Of a DNA stretch of 64,000 bases, positions 42,245-51,876 are shown piece after piece. The stretch is from Aureibaculum luteum (GTDB lineage: Bacteria; Bacteroidota; Bacteroidia; Flavobacteriales; Flavobacteriaceae): NCBI RefSeq assembly GCF_003449015.1, contig NZ_QRGD01000003.1, positions 124,001 through 188,000 on the forward strand, read 5' to 3'. The position numbers and the translations under genes are program-made. Within the stretch, counting starts at the first letter, position 1, and every line of letters starts with the position of its first letter. Under the pieces are notes generated by a model. That model did not search any database, was not told the origin of the DNA, and saw only the letters and a program-made list of their open reading frames with translations.

Positions 42245-44044
42245 TTACCATCCAGGATTTTGAGGAAAACCTTCATACAATTCAGTATCGTTTTTAGGAA
42301 GGGGTAACCAGTAATGTTTTTCGTCAAAAACTCGAGTTCTTAAAACTTCTTCTACCATATTAATTGGCTTGCCTGAGGCATTTCGATTAAAACGTAATCC
42401 TGTTTTTAGTTTATATTTCATGTTAGTTCCCTGTTTCCATCTTCTTATGTCCATCCATCTATGATTTTCCCATGACATTTCCATAGCACGTTCACGACGA
42501 ATTTCTTCCATAAATACATTAGGGCTTGTTAAGTTTACTGCACTTACATTTAGGCTACCATCAGGCATTGCCCGTTCTCTTATTTTATTTATAGCATCAA
42601 CAGCAGAAAGATTAAATCCACTCGGTTTTCCATTAACTCCATAACCCATAACAGCAGCTTCTGCATACATTAAATACACATCAGTTAGTCTTACATGAAC
42701 TCTCCAAGCAAATAAACCTTGATTATCATATTTATTAAATGATCTTGGATACCATTTTTTTGCTACATATCCTGTTCTTGTACCATTGCTTTTCCCTGGG
42801 TATCGGTGGGCACCGCCATCGTAAAACTCTGCATATCTATTTACGGCATCAGCACCAGTAGCAGCTCCTAAATTATCAACTAATTGATCTCCATCTACAA
42901 CAATCCATTTATAAAAACGAGGATCTCTATTTGCCCATGGGTCATTAGGATCATAAAGCGGACTTTCATCACAAGACAGTCCATCTTTCATTCCAAAATA
43001 ATTGTGAATATAGTTGTGTGTAGGAGAATTTATAGCATTAGAGTTGCCAATTGCACCCAATTGCCAAGCATCTCCCATATAGCCTCCAAACCATCCTACA
43101 AATCCAGATTGCCCAAAAATGTATTCTGAATTATAAGAATATTTTCCGTCCGTAGAATAAAAAACAGATTCGTAATCATCCCATGGAACAAGTTGATAGC
43201 GAGGAATATCAATTACTTTTGCAAAAGCGTCCGCAGCTTGTTTACAAAGTTCTACATTGTACCCATAAGTATCATTACTATTTTGCATTAAAGGACTCGC
43301 AGCGAATAATAAATTTTTAGCCTTTAAAGCTAAAGCGGCACCTTTTGTTAATCTAAACATATTTTGCCCGTTGGTTTTTACACCTGGTTGCCAATCTGAA
43401 TCATCCCAATCTTCTGGTAATAAGGCAATGGCCTTATCAAAGTCTTTGTCAATTTTAAGTGCAGTCTCAGACCATTCTGTAGGTCTTTGTAACTTCCAAT
43501 CATCTTTTAATACATGGTCAATGTAAGGCATAGGCCCCCAAAATTTCATGATTTCATGATGAAAGAAGCCTCTAAAAAAATAAGCCTGTCCCAAAATGGC
43601 ATCTTTTTGTTGTTGCGTTGCATCTACCATCAAAGAATCTGCACTAGCAATAACAATATTAGCCTTTCTTATACCTGCCCAACTACTTGGCCATACAGCA
43701 CTTTTGTCAAATGGAAGACCAGAACTAGTATTTGGATTTCCACTAAAATAATTAAAATCATTTTGCCAATCCCAATATCTCCCTTCATCAGAGGAGTAAT
43801 CAAATATCCATGTCTCAACGCCTATAGAATCTTCTCCATAATAAGAGTAATACGACCAGAACGGAGCAGAATAATCTACAATCATGGCATACATTTCTTC
43901 TACAAAACCTTGAGCATTTTCAAAATTTTTGAATACTTCTTCTACTGTGAGATCTGTTTCAATGGTTTTATCTAAATAGTCCTCGCAAGAATACATCATT
44001 CCAATTAGACTTAATAAACCGATTAATTTGTATAAACTTCTCAT
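42245..44044 (-). CDS. SusD/RagB-family outer-membrane lipoprotein (first pair)
   Basis: A 599-residue lipoprotein (signal ending MMYSC). The SusD-like parts are clear: AQGFVEEMYAMIVDY, ILGQAYFFRGFFHHEIMKFWG, VRLTDVYLMYAEAAVMG, the conserved IRRERAMEMSWENHRWMDIRRWK and the C-terminal YWLPLPKNDTELYEGFPQNPGW. It starts 9 bases after the stop of its SusC partner at 44054-47206. It is rich in Trp and Tyr near the N-terminal third, as expected for a glycan-binding face. Confidence 0.94.
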   Translation of the reverse strand: MRSLYKLIGLLSLIGMMYSCEDYLDKTIETDLTVEEVFKNFENAQGFVEEMYAMIVDYSAPFWSYYSYYGEDSIGVETWIFDYSSDEGRYWDWQNDFNYFSGNPNTSSGLPFDKSAVWPSSWAGIRKANIVIASADSLMVDATQQQKDAILGQAYFFRGFFHHEIMKFWGPMPYIDHVLKDDWKLQRPTEWSETALKIDKDFDKAIALLPEDWDDSDWQPGVKTNGQNMFRLTKGAALALKAKNLLFAASPLMQNSNDTYGYNVELCKQAADAFAKVIDIPRYQLVPWDDYESVFYSTDGKYSYNSEYIFGQSGFVGWFGGYMGDAWQLGAIGNSNAINSPTHNYIHNYFGMKDGLSCDESPLYDPNDPWANRDPRFYKWIVVDGDQLVDNLGAATGADAVNRYAEFYDGGAHRYPGKSNGTRTGYVAKKWYPRSFNKYDNQGLFAWRVHVRLTDVYLMYAEAAVMGYGVNGKPSGFNLSAVDAINKIRERAMPDGSLNVSAVNLTSPNVFMEEIRRERAMEMSWENHRWMDIRRWKQGTNMKYKLKTGLRFNRNASGKPINMVEEVLRTRVFDEKHYWLPLPKNDTELYEGFPQNPGW

Positions 44045-44053
44045 TGTCTTTTA

Positions 44054-47000
44054 TTAAAAATTAATTGTTAGTCCTAAATTCATTCTTTTAAACGTAGGGT
44101 AGTTACCTCTAAACTCAGATTGACTACCTACATTTTCCTCCCTATCATCAGGAAGATCAGACCAAAATGCCAAATTATTACCACTTAAAAATATTCTGTA
44201 TTGACTACCATCTTTTGATCCAAAGGTGTATGCAATTTCCATGTTCTGTAATCTAAGAAAGGAAGCGTCATACCAATCTCTATATGGATCCGTAGCTCCA
44301 GATGCCCCTCCAAAAGAAGGAAGAATTTCTGTTCCATTAGGATTACTTACACTCCAATAGTCTGATTTATCATCAAAAAACAAAGGTGTTTGAACTGCAA
44401 ATGTTCGATCTTGATATTGTTTGGTTGTATTACTAACACCATAAAACTGAATCATAAATGTAAAATTCTTGTATCCAGCTCCTAAAGTTAAGTTATAGGT
44501 GTTTTGAGGACGAGTAGGATACCCATAAGGTACATTATCGTTGGCATTTATTACACCATCTCCGTTATAATCAATCAAGTCGTAAGACCCTGGTCGCACT
44601 GCTCCTTGATTATTTTCCACAGGAGAAGAACCATAAACATCATCCCATGATTGCATCATATCTCCACGTATTGTTGTGCTATTTTGTCCAATAGGAAATC
44701 CTTCCTCTTTTTGATAAGCTTCTTTAAGTTCAGGATCTTCTTTGAATATCACCTCGTCTCTGGCTGTGGTATAGGCAAAATTAGCCGACACATCCCAATC
44801 ATCAGTTATTCTTTGTTTAAAGTTTAATGCTATTTCCAATCCTTTTACACTGGTTTCGCCAAGGTTTACATCAGCTGGATCAAACCCAAAGAAACTAGGT
44901 ACGCTTCGGTTATCCGCAGGAATGATAATATCATGTCTATCTTCTTTAAAAAAGTCTACATCTAATGAAAGTTTATTTTCTAACACTGCCATTTCAAAAC
45001 CAATATTGGCCTTTTCAGAAGTTTCCCATTGTAAATCTGGATTCCCAAGAACGCTTTCTTTGTAATACGTATAAGGTGATTGGACACCCCAAACATTAGA
45101 GTTATTCATATAAGCACTACCGCCACTAGACCATTGAGATAAATAAGCCCATCTATTTCCTGCAGCATCATCACCAACAACACCATATGAACCGCGTATT
45201 TTTAGTTTATTTAGCCATGAAACGTTATCCATAAAAGATTCGTTGCTAATCATCCATCCTAAGGCAGCAGAAGGAAATAAGTCAAACTTATACCCAGGTC
45301 CATATTTTTCAGAACCATTATATGCTCCATTTAAATCTATAAAATAGCGATTATCATAATTATAAACTAGCCTACCTACCCAGTCTTCTCTATATCTTGG
45401 TAACATATCACCAATAGCATACTCTTCTCTGTTCATCAATGCCAATACGCCTACATTATGTTTTTTTGCAAAAGTTTTGTCATAATTCAATGAAAACTGA
45501 TAGAAAAGTCTTCTGCTGGTTTGCCAATCTTGAATCTGAAGAGCATCTCTGTTCCAAGGTTGTATCACATAATCAAATTGATTAGTACCTGAAGGAGAAA
45601 CTATTTGCTCAGTACCATCTGAAAGGTAAACTCTATAAATTACATTATCAGTTCCTGTAGGGTCAGTCTCCTTAATACCACCTTCACCTCTAAAATTATT
45701 ATCATAAGACAAAGACCCCCTAAAAGATAAGCCTTCTGTAATAAAATCTAATTTTTGTGTAAGAATAAAATCCGTATTCACCTGAACCCTGTGGTTTTTT
45801 GTAGCTCCTTTGGCAGATAGTATTACTGCTGGATTAGCCAACTCATAATTCTCTACTAAAGTTCTCCCATAGGTTCCATCAGGATAAATTGGATAAAATA
45901 AACTTGGTGCCAAATTATAGATACTGCTATAAAGCAATTGACTATCTGCATCATTTCCATTTTGCACACCATAATAACCAGAAAGGTTTACAGACAAACG
46001 CGTACTCTTGGTAACATCAAAATCTATATTACTTCTAAAGTTAAAACGATCATAATTAAAATTTGCTTCGTAGTCTCTACCGTTGTTAAAAGCAGACCCA
46101 TCAAATATATCTCCGACATGTTGATACGTAAGTGCACCAAAATATTTAACAGCATCAGTACCTCCACTTACAGAAAGATTCACTTTGTGATCCATCGCAA
46201 AATCCTTTTGAGTAACATCATTCCAATCCACATTAGGGTAAATGTAGCGATCTGTTTCGTTTCTAGGATTTCTATACCTATCTGCTATATCAACAGGGGT
46301 ATACTGTCCCCATAAATCATCTCTAATTGGCAATACTCTTTCTATAGCCTCATTCGTAACCATAATGCCATCATAAGAATCGTATTTTTGGGGTAATTTT
46401 GAAGGTACTTTTATTGTGGAAGTTGCAGAAATAGAAAGTCTTGCTTTTCCTTTCTTCCCACGTTTTGTAGTAATAAGGATAACTCCGTTAGCACCTTTTA
46501 CACCAAATACCGCAGTTGCCGAAGCATCTTTAAGTATTGACATGCTTTCAATATCGCTAGCATTTACATCACTCATACTCCTTTCTATACCATCAACAAG
46601 AACTAATGGCTGTCCACCACCGTTCCACGTACTTTGTCCACGAATATATATAGCAGGATTCTCATCACCAGGACGTCCGGAAGAAGAAACAGTTACTACA
46701 CCAGGTAAACGCCCAGTAAGTGCTTGCCCAACCGTAGACACACCACCAGATTGCATTAAAACATCTCCGGTAACCTGTACAATAGACCCTACCACACTTT
46801 CCTTTTTCTGTTTACCATACCCAACGATAACCACCTCATCAAGAGCAGATGCTTCAGCTACCATTACAATATTTATTTCCGTACGACCATTAACACTAAT
46901 GACTTGCGTACCAAAACCTATAAAACTTACTTCTAATTTTGCATTTTTAGGTACCGTTATGTTGAATGTACCATCTAGATCAGACATTACTCCATTGAGT

Positions 47001-47206
47001 GTTCCTTGCTCAATAATATTAGCACCGATTACTGGACCAAATTCAGCCTCGGTTATAGTGCCATGCACCGTAATAGTTTCCTGAGAATCCGTTTGTGCTA
47101 AAACGGTCAAATGGGAAATAAAGATCAACAATACAAACAGTATTATATTGATAACGTACTTAAAACTAGAATTAGGCTGTTTTGTGTAAGGAATTCGTTT
47201 TTTCAT
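44054..47206 (-). CDS. SusC/RagA TonB-dependent transporter (first pair)
   Basis: A 1050-residue outer-membrane importer and the first gene of the capture operon. A long signal region (1-38) precedes a CarboxypepD_reg-like domain (about 43-125, ITVHGTITEAEFGPVIGANI), the TonB-box-adjacent DEVVIVGYGKQKK, the plug (about 135-255, QPLVLVDGIERSMSDV, IESMSILKDASATAVFG) and a 22-stranded barrel ending MNLGLTINF. Family members import oligosaccharides with energy from TonB. A promoter with good consensus fit lies about 270 bases upstream. Confidence 0.95.
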   Translation of the reverse strand: MKKRIPYTKQPNSSFKYVINIILFVLLIFISHLTVLAQTDSQETITVHGTITEAEFGPVIGANIIEQGTLNGVMSDLDGTFNITVPKNAKLEVSFIGFGTQVISVNGRTEINIVMVAEASALDEVVIVGYGKQKKESVVGSIVQVTGDVLMQSGGVSTVGQALTGRLPGVVTVSSSGRPGDENPAIYIRGQSTWNGGGQPLVLVDGIERSMSDVNASDIESMSILKDASATAVFGVKGANGVILITTKRGKKGKARLSISATSTIKVPSKLPQKYDSYDGIMVTNEAIERVLPIRDDLWGQYTPVDIADRYRNPRNETDRYIYPNVDWNDVTQKDFAMDHKVNLSVSGGTDAVKYFGALTYQHVGDIFDGSAFNNGRDYEANFNYDRFNFRSNIDFDVTKSTRLSVNLSGYYGVQNGNDADSQLLYSSIYNLAPSLFYPIYPDGTYGRTLVENYELANPAVILSAKGATKNHRVQVNTDFILTQKLDFITEGLSFRGSLSYDNNFRGEGGIKETDPTGTDNVIYRVYLSDGTEQIVSPSGTNQFDYVIQPWNRDALQIQDWQTSRRLFYQFSLNYDKTFAKKHNVGVLALMNREEYAIGDMLPRYREDWVGRLVYNYDNRYFIDLNGAYNGSEKYGPGYKFDLFPSAALGWMISNESFMDNVSWLNKLKIRGSYGVVGDDAAGNRWAYLSQWSSGGSAYMNNSNVWGVQSPYTYYKESVLGNPDLQWETSEKANIGFEMAVLENKLSLDVDFFKEDRHDIIIPADNRSVPSFFGFDPADVNLGETSVKGLEIALNFKQRITDDWDVSANFAYTTARDEVIFKEDPELKEAYQKEEGFPIGQNSTTIRGDMMQSWDDVYGSSPVENNQGAVRPGSYDLIDYNGDGVINANDNVPYGYPTRPQNTYNLTLGAGYKNFTFMIQFYGVSNTTKQYQDRTFAVQTPLFFDDKSDYWSVSNPNGTEILPSFGGASGATDPYRDWYDASFLRLQNMEIAYTFGSKDGSQYRIFLSGNNLAFWSDLPDDREENVGSQSEFRGNYPTFKRMNLGLTINF

Positions 47207-47464
47207 CTCTAAAATCTGGTTGATACTTCTTTTAATTGGTTCTTAGAGTTCAAAAGGCTAAACACCCTGCTCTAAACTTAACCCATCTCCAACTACATTA
47301 TTTTACTTTATTTTAATAGTTAAATCAGTTATTATATCGAGAAATAAATTTGATATAGAAACTCAAGAAAACTATCAATTTATTAATTGGATACTAAATG
47401 TCAAAAAATATCTTAATGAAATAAAAGTCGACATAAAGCACTTCTTTTATATTAAATGTAGTTT

Positions 47465-47506
47465 TTACATTTACAAATGTAAGAAAAGAAATTTATATTT
47501 AACAAA
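47465..47506 (-). promoter_or_regulatory. Promoter of the SusC-SusD operon with overlapping palindrome
   Basis: On the minus strand TACATTTG (plus 47474-47481) fits the -7 consensus TAnnTTTG. TTTG (plus 47503-47506) lies 21 bases upstream, within the spacing known for Flavobacterium promoters. The -7 box is half of a palindrome TTACATTT-AC-AAATGTAA (47465-47482) that could be a regulator site. Transcription would begin about 260 bases before the SusC start codon. Confidence 0.55.
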
Positions 47507-47750
47507 TATTTCACAAAAAAAATGTACTTATAACACTTATGTTTTGTAAACAATGATATTTATCACTTTATTACATTATTTTTAGCAATCATTTAATACA
47601 AATAACACAGAGCCATACAGTGATTAAGAAGAATACCTAATTAAGACCTTCATATGAAAGCTTTGAATTTAAAAACATAACTTTACCTTATAAAAATCAT
47701 ATTTTACTAACCTTTGATTGTTTTATTCATGGTTATTATCAAAAAAACAT

Positions 47751-47786
47751 AAAAAATATTCTTAAAAAATATTCTTAAAAAATATT
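47751..47786. repeat. 13-bp tandem repeat
   Basis: Two full copies and one partial copy of AAAAAATATTCTT in direct tandem, in non-coding DNA upstream of the SusC promoter. It may be an A-tract bending element or simple slippage. Confidence 0.8.
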
Positions 47787-48134
47787 AATAAATCATTTAC
47801 GAATATCTCCAGTTAAAATAATTAAGAGCATGTCATAGTATTAAAAAAATTATAATTGGATTTGTGATTAAAATATTGTTGCGGGTAGTTTATGTTTAAC
47901 CACAATATTAAAACTAAACCTAAAAAATTGATTATTTGGGGAGGTTGATCTTATTTCAATCACGTTATGATAAGAAGAAAAAATGAGAGGTTTTAATTCC
48001 GTAGCCTTAAAGGATCGTAAAATTTTAGAATTATGGATGTAAAATATAAAAGAGATCATTATTTACTGCAAAAAAGTATCTTGATTGCGAATAATAATGA
48101 ACTCTTCTGGTTAATTTTTTCAAATAATTAAACC

Positions 48135-49373
48135 TTAATCAACCTTTTTCCATTTTGTCAATGCCTCTAAATAATAATAATCGGCATAATTCAAAGGCTT
48201 GTCATTTTCTTCACCAGTATGTATATTACCTACAGAATGCATTAGTAAAAAGCCCTGGTTCTTACCATAGCTCGCTAAATAATTATCAGTTGATAATCTT
48301 CTTAAAATCTTTTCTGCATAAGATTTCATTGCCACACTTTTCTCTGGCACATATTGTTGTAAGGAAAGTAAAGCAGAAGCTGTTATCGCCGCCGCAGAAG
48401 CATCTCTTGGTTCATTTGGAATCTTAGGAGCATCATAATCCCAATATGGAATTAAATCTTCTGGAACTTTTTTACTCTCCATAATATAATTAGCAATGCC
48501 TTTGGCTTGATTTAAAAATATGGTATCCTTTGTGTTCTCATAAGTTTGTGTGAAACCATATAGCCCCCAAGCTTGTCCCCTAGCCCATGATGACGGATCT
48601 GAATATCCTTGAGCCGTTTGCTTACTTCTTACCGCTCCTGTTTTTGAATCATAATCAACCACATGAAAACTGCTATAATCATCTCTAAAATGGTTTTTCA
48701 AGGTCGTTAATGCATGTTTTGTAGCCACATTGTAAAAAGTGGAATCTTTTGTAAATTCAAAAGCTTTATACAGTAATTCAAGATTCATCATATTATCAAC
48801 GATTACGGGTACATCCCACCCTCTTTCTGAAATCCACCCCATATCTGGTGTCGTATCCCAAGATTGTATTACTCCGATTTCAGGTCTATACCTTGTTATT
48901 AAGGAGCGAGCTCCTTTCACCAATACCTCTTCAAACCTTTTTTCTTTAGTGACCACATAACCGTTACCATAGCTACAGTCTAACATAAAGCCCACATCAT
49001 GTGAATTTGTAATGTATTTCACCGAATCAAGTGCTAGCGTAAATTGTTCTGCATAATCTTTCCATTTATTTGAATGATTATATTCATATATATACCATAA
49101 TGATCCGGGAAAAAATCCACTTGTCCAATCTTGAAAAGGTTTTAAACGCAATTCACCCTCTTCCGTAATACCTCTAGGTTGTAACAATGGCTTATTATTT
49201 TCAATACGATGAATCAAACTGTCGTATTGTTTTTCTGAAAACGCAAAAACCCTGCTTATAAGTTCTTCTTTGGTCTCAACTGTTGTTGCAATCGCATCTT
49301 TTTTCTTAACATCTTCACAACATGTTAAACTAAAAACTATTGCAATTATTAATACCCATTTATTGTTGTTCAT
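48135..49373 (-). CDS. GH88 unsaturated glucuronyl hydrolase (lipoprotein)
   Basis: A 412-residue alpha/alpha-barrel hydrolase that removes the 4,5-unsaturated uronate left at the non-reducing end by a polysaccharide lyase. Catalytic-site segments of the family are present: SHDVGFMLDCSYGNGY and VDNMMNLELLYKAFE carry the two conserved Asp residues, and SSWARGQAWGLYGF and RDASAAAITASALL complete the site. The signal region ends LTCCED, so it is probably a lipoprotein. It starts 3 bases after the GH78 gene and shares its operon. Together with the PL14-like lyase it implies a uronate-containing polymer. Confidence 0.92.
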   Translation of the reverse strand: MNNNKWVLIIAIVFSLTCCEDVKKKDAIATTVETKEELISRVFAFSEKQYDSLIHRIENNKPLLQPRGITEEGELRLKPFQDWTSGFFPGSLWYIYEYNHSNKWKDYAEQFTLALDSVKYITNSHDVGFMLDCSYGNGYVVTKEKRFEEVLVKGARSLITRYRPEIGVIQSWDTTPDMGWISERGWDVPVIVDNMMNLELLYKAFEFTKDSTFYNVATKHALTTLKNHFRDDYSSFHVVDYDSKTGAVRSKQTAQGYSDPSSWARGQAWGLYGFTQTYENTKDTIFLNQAKGIANYIMESKKVPEDLIPYWDYDAPKIPNEPRDASAAAITASALLSLQQYVPEKSVAMKSYAEKILRRLSTDNYLASYGKNQGFLLMHSVGNIHTGEENDKPLNYADYYYLEALTKWKKVD

Positions 49374-49376
49374 TTT

Positions 49377-51803
49377 CTACTGTTTAATTATTTGTAAACC
49401 CTCTGTTAGTTTTATTTCCCTATTGTTAAACTTAAAAATACCTGTTGTTCCTTTAGGCAATACTATTTCTCCCTTTACTTTATTGCCTTTCTTTTTTAAA
49501 TTTACAACAATATCACCGTTAGGATGAGGCATAACAGCCTCAAAACCCTTTAAATCCCCAAAATGAGGTTCAATAGCTATTTCTTCAAAATTCTTACTTA
49601 GCGGATAAATTCCAGCAACAACTTTTAAAAAGTGATAGTTAGGTGAAGCTGACCAAGCATGACATTCTGAACGCGGATTAATATCGGTTTCTGCAAAAGT
49701 AGTAAGCCCTTGATCTAACTGATTTGTCCAATTTTGCAATAAACTACTATATAAATTACCCAAACCTGATTTTTGCAACGCTTCAAATAAGTAAAACTTA
49801 TAATAAATGGTGGTTTGAATTAAATCTTTATCATCTAATATTTTATGCATCAACGCTTTTTGATCTTCTTTAGGGACTGCATCAGTTAAAATGGCCATGA
49901 TATTGGTATGTTGTGAAAATTGTTTTTTATTAGGTGTTTCCGCAAACATTCCTTTTTCCGTTACAAAACAGTTTTTTACAACACTTTGACGGATTCTTTT
50001 TTCTAACTCTAGATACCTATCAGCTTCCTCATTATAGCCTAAATCTCTAAAAATTTGTGCTGCATTTTGTAATGTTTTTACAAATTGTAAGGCAACGGAT
50101 GCCGAATAACCATCATCTGCTCCTGGAGGAATTCCATTTGGATACCCCTGTGCCCAATCTGTAAAATTCCACCATTCCATATTTGTTGGCATATCGCTTT
50201 CATCAACTTTAGCTGTCCACCAATCAATTACAGTTTTCATTCCTGGAATAAACTTCTTTACAAATTCATCATCATTTTTGTACATGTGATAATCGTGCAA
50301 CATATTAACCCATAATAAAGAATAGGTAGGTATTACCTGAACAATATATGACGGATATCTACTTTGCGTTAAACCGCTAGGCAACCTTGAATTATCAAAC
50401 ATTTCAATTGCCTTTCGCATCAATCTATCATCACCATCAACACTAATAGATACAATGGCTTCTATTCTAGTATCACCAACATACTGCAACTGTTCGTAAT
50501 ACGGATCTATAAAACTCTCAACGGCTGAATTTCTAAGTGTTAACCAAGAGGCATCCCAAATTTGAGTTAATACTTCATTGTCTGTTTTAAACTTAGCATT
50601 TTCTTTAAAAGGATAAGCTGTATAAACCCCATAAAAATCATCAATTAGCAAGTCCTCTTCACCTGTTTCTATATCTAATTGTACAAATCGATATGTTTTC
50701 TGACCAAAGGGTTTAAATTCTCTATTCATACCGCCATCAGGCTCAATAATATCATAATATCCCAGAATATGTTTTCCTTCTACCACATTTCTATTTCCTT
50801 TTTTCCAGTCTTTTTCATACATCGCTTCCGAATACGTCACCTTTATCTGGCTCTCTTTTCCCTTAGAATATTTCAGTTCTGGATGTCCAATCGTATGGTG
50901 CGATTGATCTAACAAAAGACTTACTTTTTTATTGGGAGGTATTGTAATACTTCCTTTTCCCTTTATAAAGTCATCATTAGCATCTATTCCAACACTTCTG
51001 GCAATTTTATTAAAACGTTGTTCCGACTCTTCTAAAAACGGAATTGATCTTGGCACTAAATACCAAGTACTTCCATATAAAAAACCACGCCCTACCGCAA
51101 ACTCAACAGTAGCCAATTTAGGGTCTAACCAATTTACATCGTCATAATCAATTTCTTTCCATCCCCATTGGTGCTTTTTTGAAATCAGTTTTTCTCCAGG
51201 ACCGGCCGCATAATAACCACGTAAAGAATCACTAACAAAAGGAATACTTTTAAAACCTTCGTCGTTTATCACTTTCCATTTTGAAGCCTTTCCCGTATTT
51301 AAATCAACTGGATTACTTTTCTCACCTTGTAAAATAAATGCGGTTTGAAAAGTCATAGAAGATGCTTTCCTATATTCCCCAAAATTAACCACCTCAGCTG
51401 CAATTATATTTTTACCAACTATTAATTCATTCGCAATATCAATTGTTTCGTATCTGTAATTATTAATATCAGAAGATGATGGTCCAGAAATAATGTATCT
51501 ACCGTTTACAAACAAACGATAACGATTATCTGCTGAAAGATGAACTATAAACTTTTCAGGCATCGCTTTTAAGTCAAAGGTTCGTCTAAATAAGAATTTA
51601 CGTGCATCTAAAGTTGATTCTGTGGGATGTGTAATCCATTGTGAAGTCCATGCATGTTTAAGTTGTGTAAATTCTTTTCCTTCATGATTAATTTTCACAA
51701 CAGATTCTTGCGATAAAACACTAAAGATTGACAAACAAAACAACAGGCAAAATGAAAGATAAAATTTATTGACAGTACCAATTGCTAATTCTTGTTTTTT
51801 CAT
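49377..51803 (-). CDS. GH78 alpha-L-rhamnosidase
   Basis: An 808-residue exported enzyme (signal peptide about 1-31, ending SVLSQ). N-terminal beta-sandwich domains (FIVHLSADNRYRLFVNGR) are followed by the GH78 alpha/alpha-barrel. The family acid segment appears as DPYYEQLQYVGDTRIEA, and ECHAWSASPNYHFL near the C-terminus contains the probable base glutamate. It removes terminal L-rhamnose. RhaT in the same operon and the rhamnose catabolic genes nearby make release and use of rhamnose the coherent reading. Confidence 0.92.
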   Translation of the reverse strand: MKKQELAIGTVNKFYLSFCLLFCLSIFSVLSQESVVKINHEGKEFTQLKHAWTSQWITHPTESTLDARKFLFRRTFDLKAMPEKFIVHLSADNRYRLFVNGRYIISGPSSSDINNYRYETIDIANELIVGKNIIAAEVVNFGEYRKASSMTFQTAFILQGEKSNPVDLNTGKASKWKVINDEGFKSIPFVSDSLRGYYAAGPGEKLISKKHQWGWKEIDYDDVNWLDPKLATVEFAVGRGFLYGSTWYLVPRSIPFLEESEQRFNKIARSVGIDANDDFIKGKGSITIPPNKKVSLLLDQSHHTIGHPELKYSKGKESQIKVTYSEAMYEKDWKKGNRNVVEGKHILGYYDIIEPDGGMNREFKPFGQKTYRFVQLDIETGEEDLLIDDFYGVYTAYPFKENAKFKTDNEVLTQIWDASWLTLRNSAVESFIDPYYEQLQYVGDTRIEAIVSISVDGDDRLMRKAIEMFDNSRLPSGLTQSRYPSYIVQVIPTYSLLWVNMLHDYHMYKNDDEFVKKFIPGMKTVIDWWTAKVDESDMPTNMEWWNFTDWAQGYPNGIPPGADDGYSASVALQFVKTLQNAAQIFRDLGYNEEADRYLELEKRIRQSVVKNCFVTEKGMFAETPNKKQFSQHTNIMAILTDAVPKEDQKALMHKILDDKDLIQTTIYYKFYLFEALQKSGLGNLYSSLLQNWTNQLDQGLTTFAETDINPRSECHAWSASPNYHFLKVVAGIYPLSKNFEEIAIEPHFGDLKGFEAVMPHPNGDIVVNLKKKGNKVKGEIVLPKGTTGIFKFNNREIKLTEGLQIIKQ

Positions 51804-51876
51804 ATTTAATTTTTATATCTTATAAACTAGCAAACTTGATGTAGTTTATTATAATTTTTTTTAATCTCGGATAAAT

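Larger units (their letters stand above)
47207..48134. other. Long leader and promoter region of the SusCD operon
   Basis: This 928-base region has no supported gene. It contains the roughly 260-base untranslated leader inferred for the SusC transcript, the promoter at 47474-47506, and a 13-bp tandem repeat at 47751-47786. A loose inverted repeat (AATATTGT / ACAATATT, 47872-47909) lies about 225 bases after the GH88 stop. No AraC, hybrid two-component or ECF regulator gene is present. A 63-codon minus-strand frame at 47868-48059 shows no recognisable features. Confidence 0.55.

Noticed and set aside
43514-43975. 153-residue plus-strand frame antisense to the first SusD gene
   Set aside because: It lies wholly opposite a well-supported SusD gene and has no domain pattern of its own.
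46416-47084. 222-residue plus-strand frame antisense to the first SusC gene
   Set aside because: It is the complement of the conserved plug domain; the Pro/Thr/Ser-rich translation is what an antisense frame of such a gene gives.
47751-47786. Short tandem repeat as a CRISPR array
   Set aside because: Units of 13 bases are directly adjacent with no spacers and no cas genes are present.
47868-48059. Possible 63-residue minus-strand gene in the region upstream of the SusCD operon
   Set aside because: No recognisable domain, signal or start context; the translation looks like AT-rich non-coding DNA.
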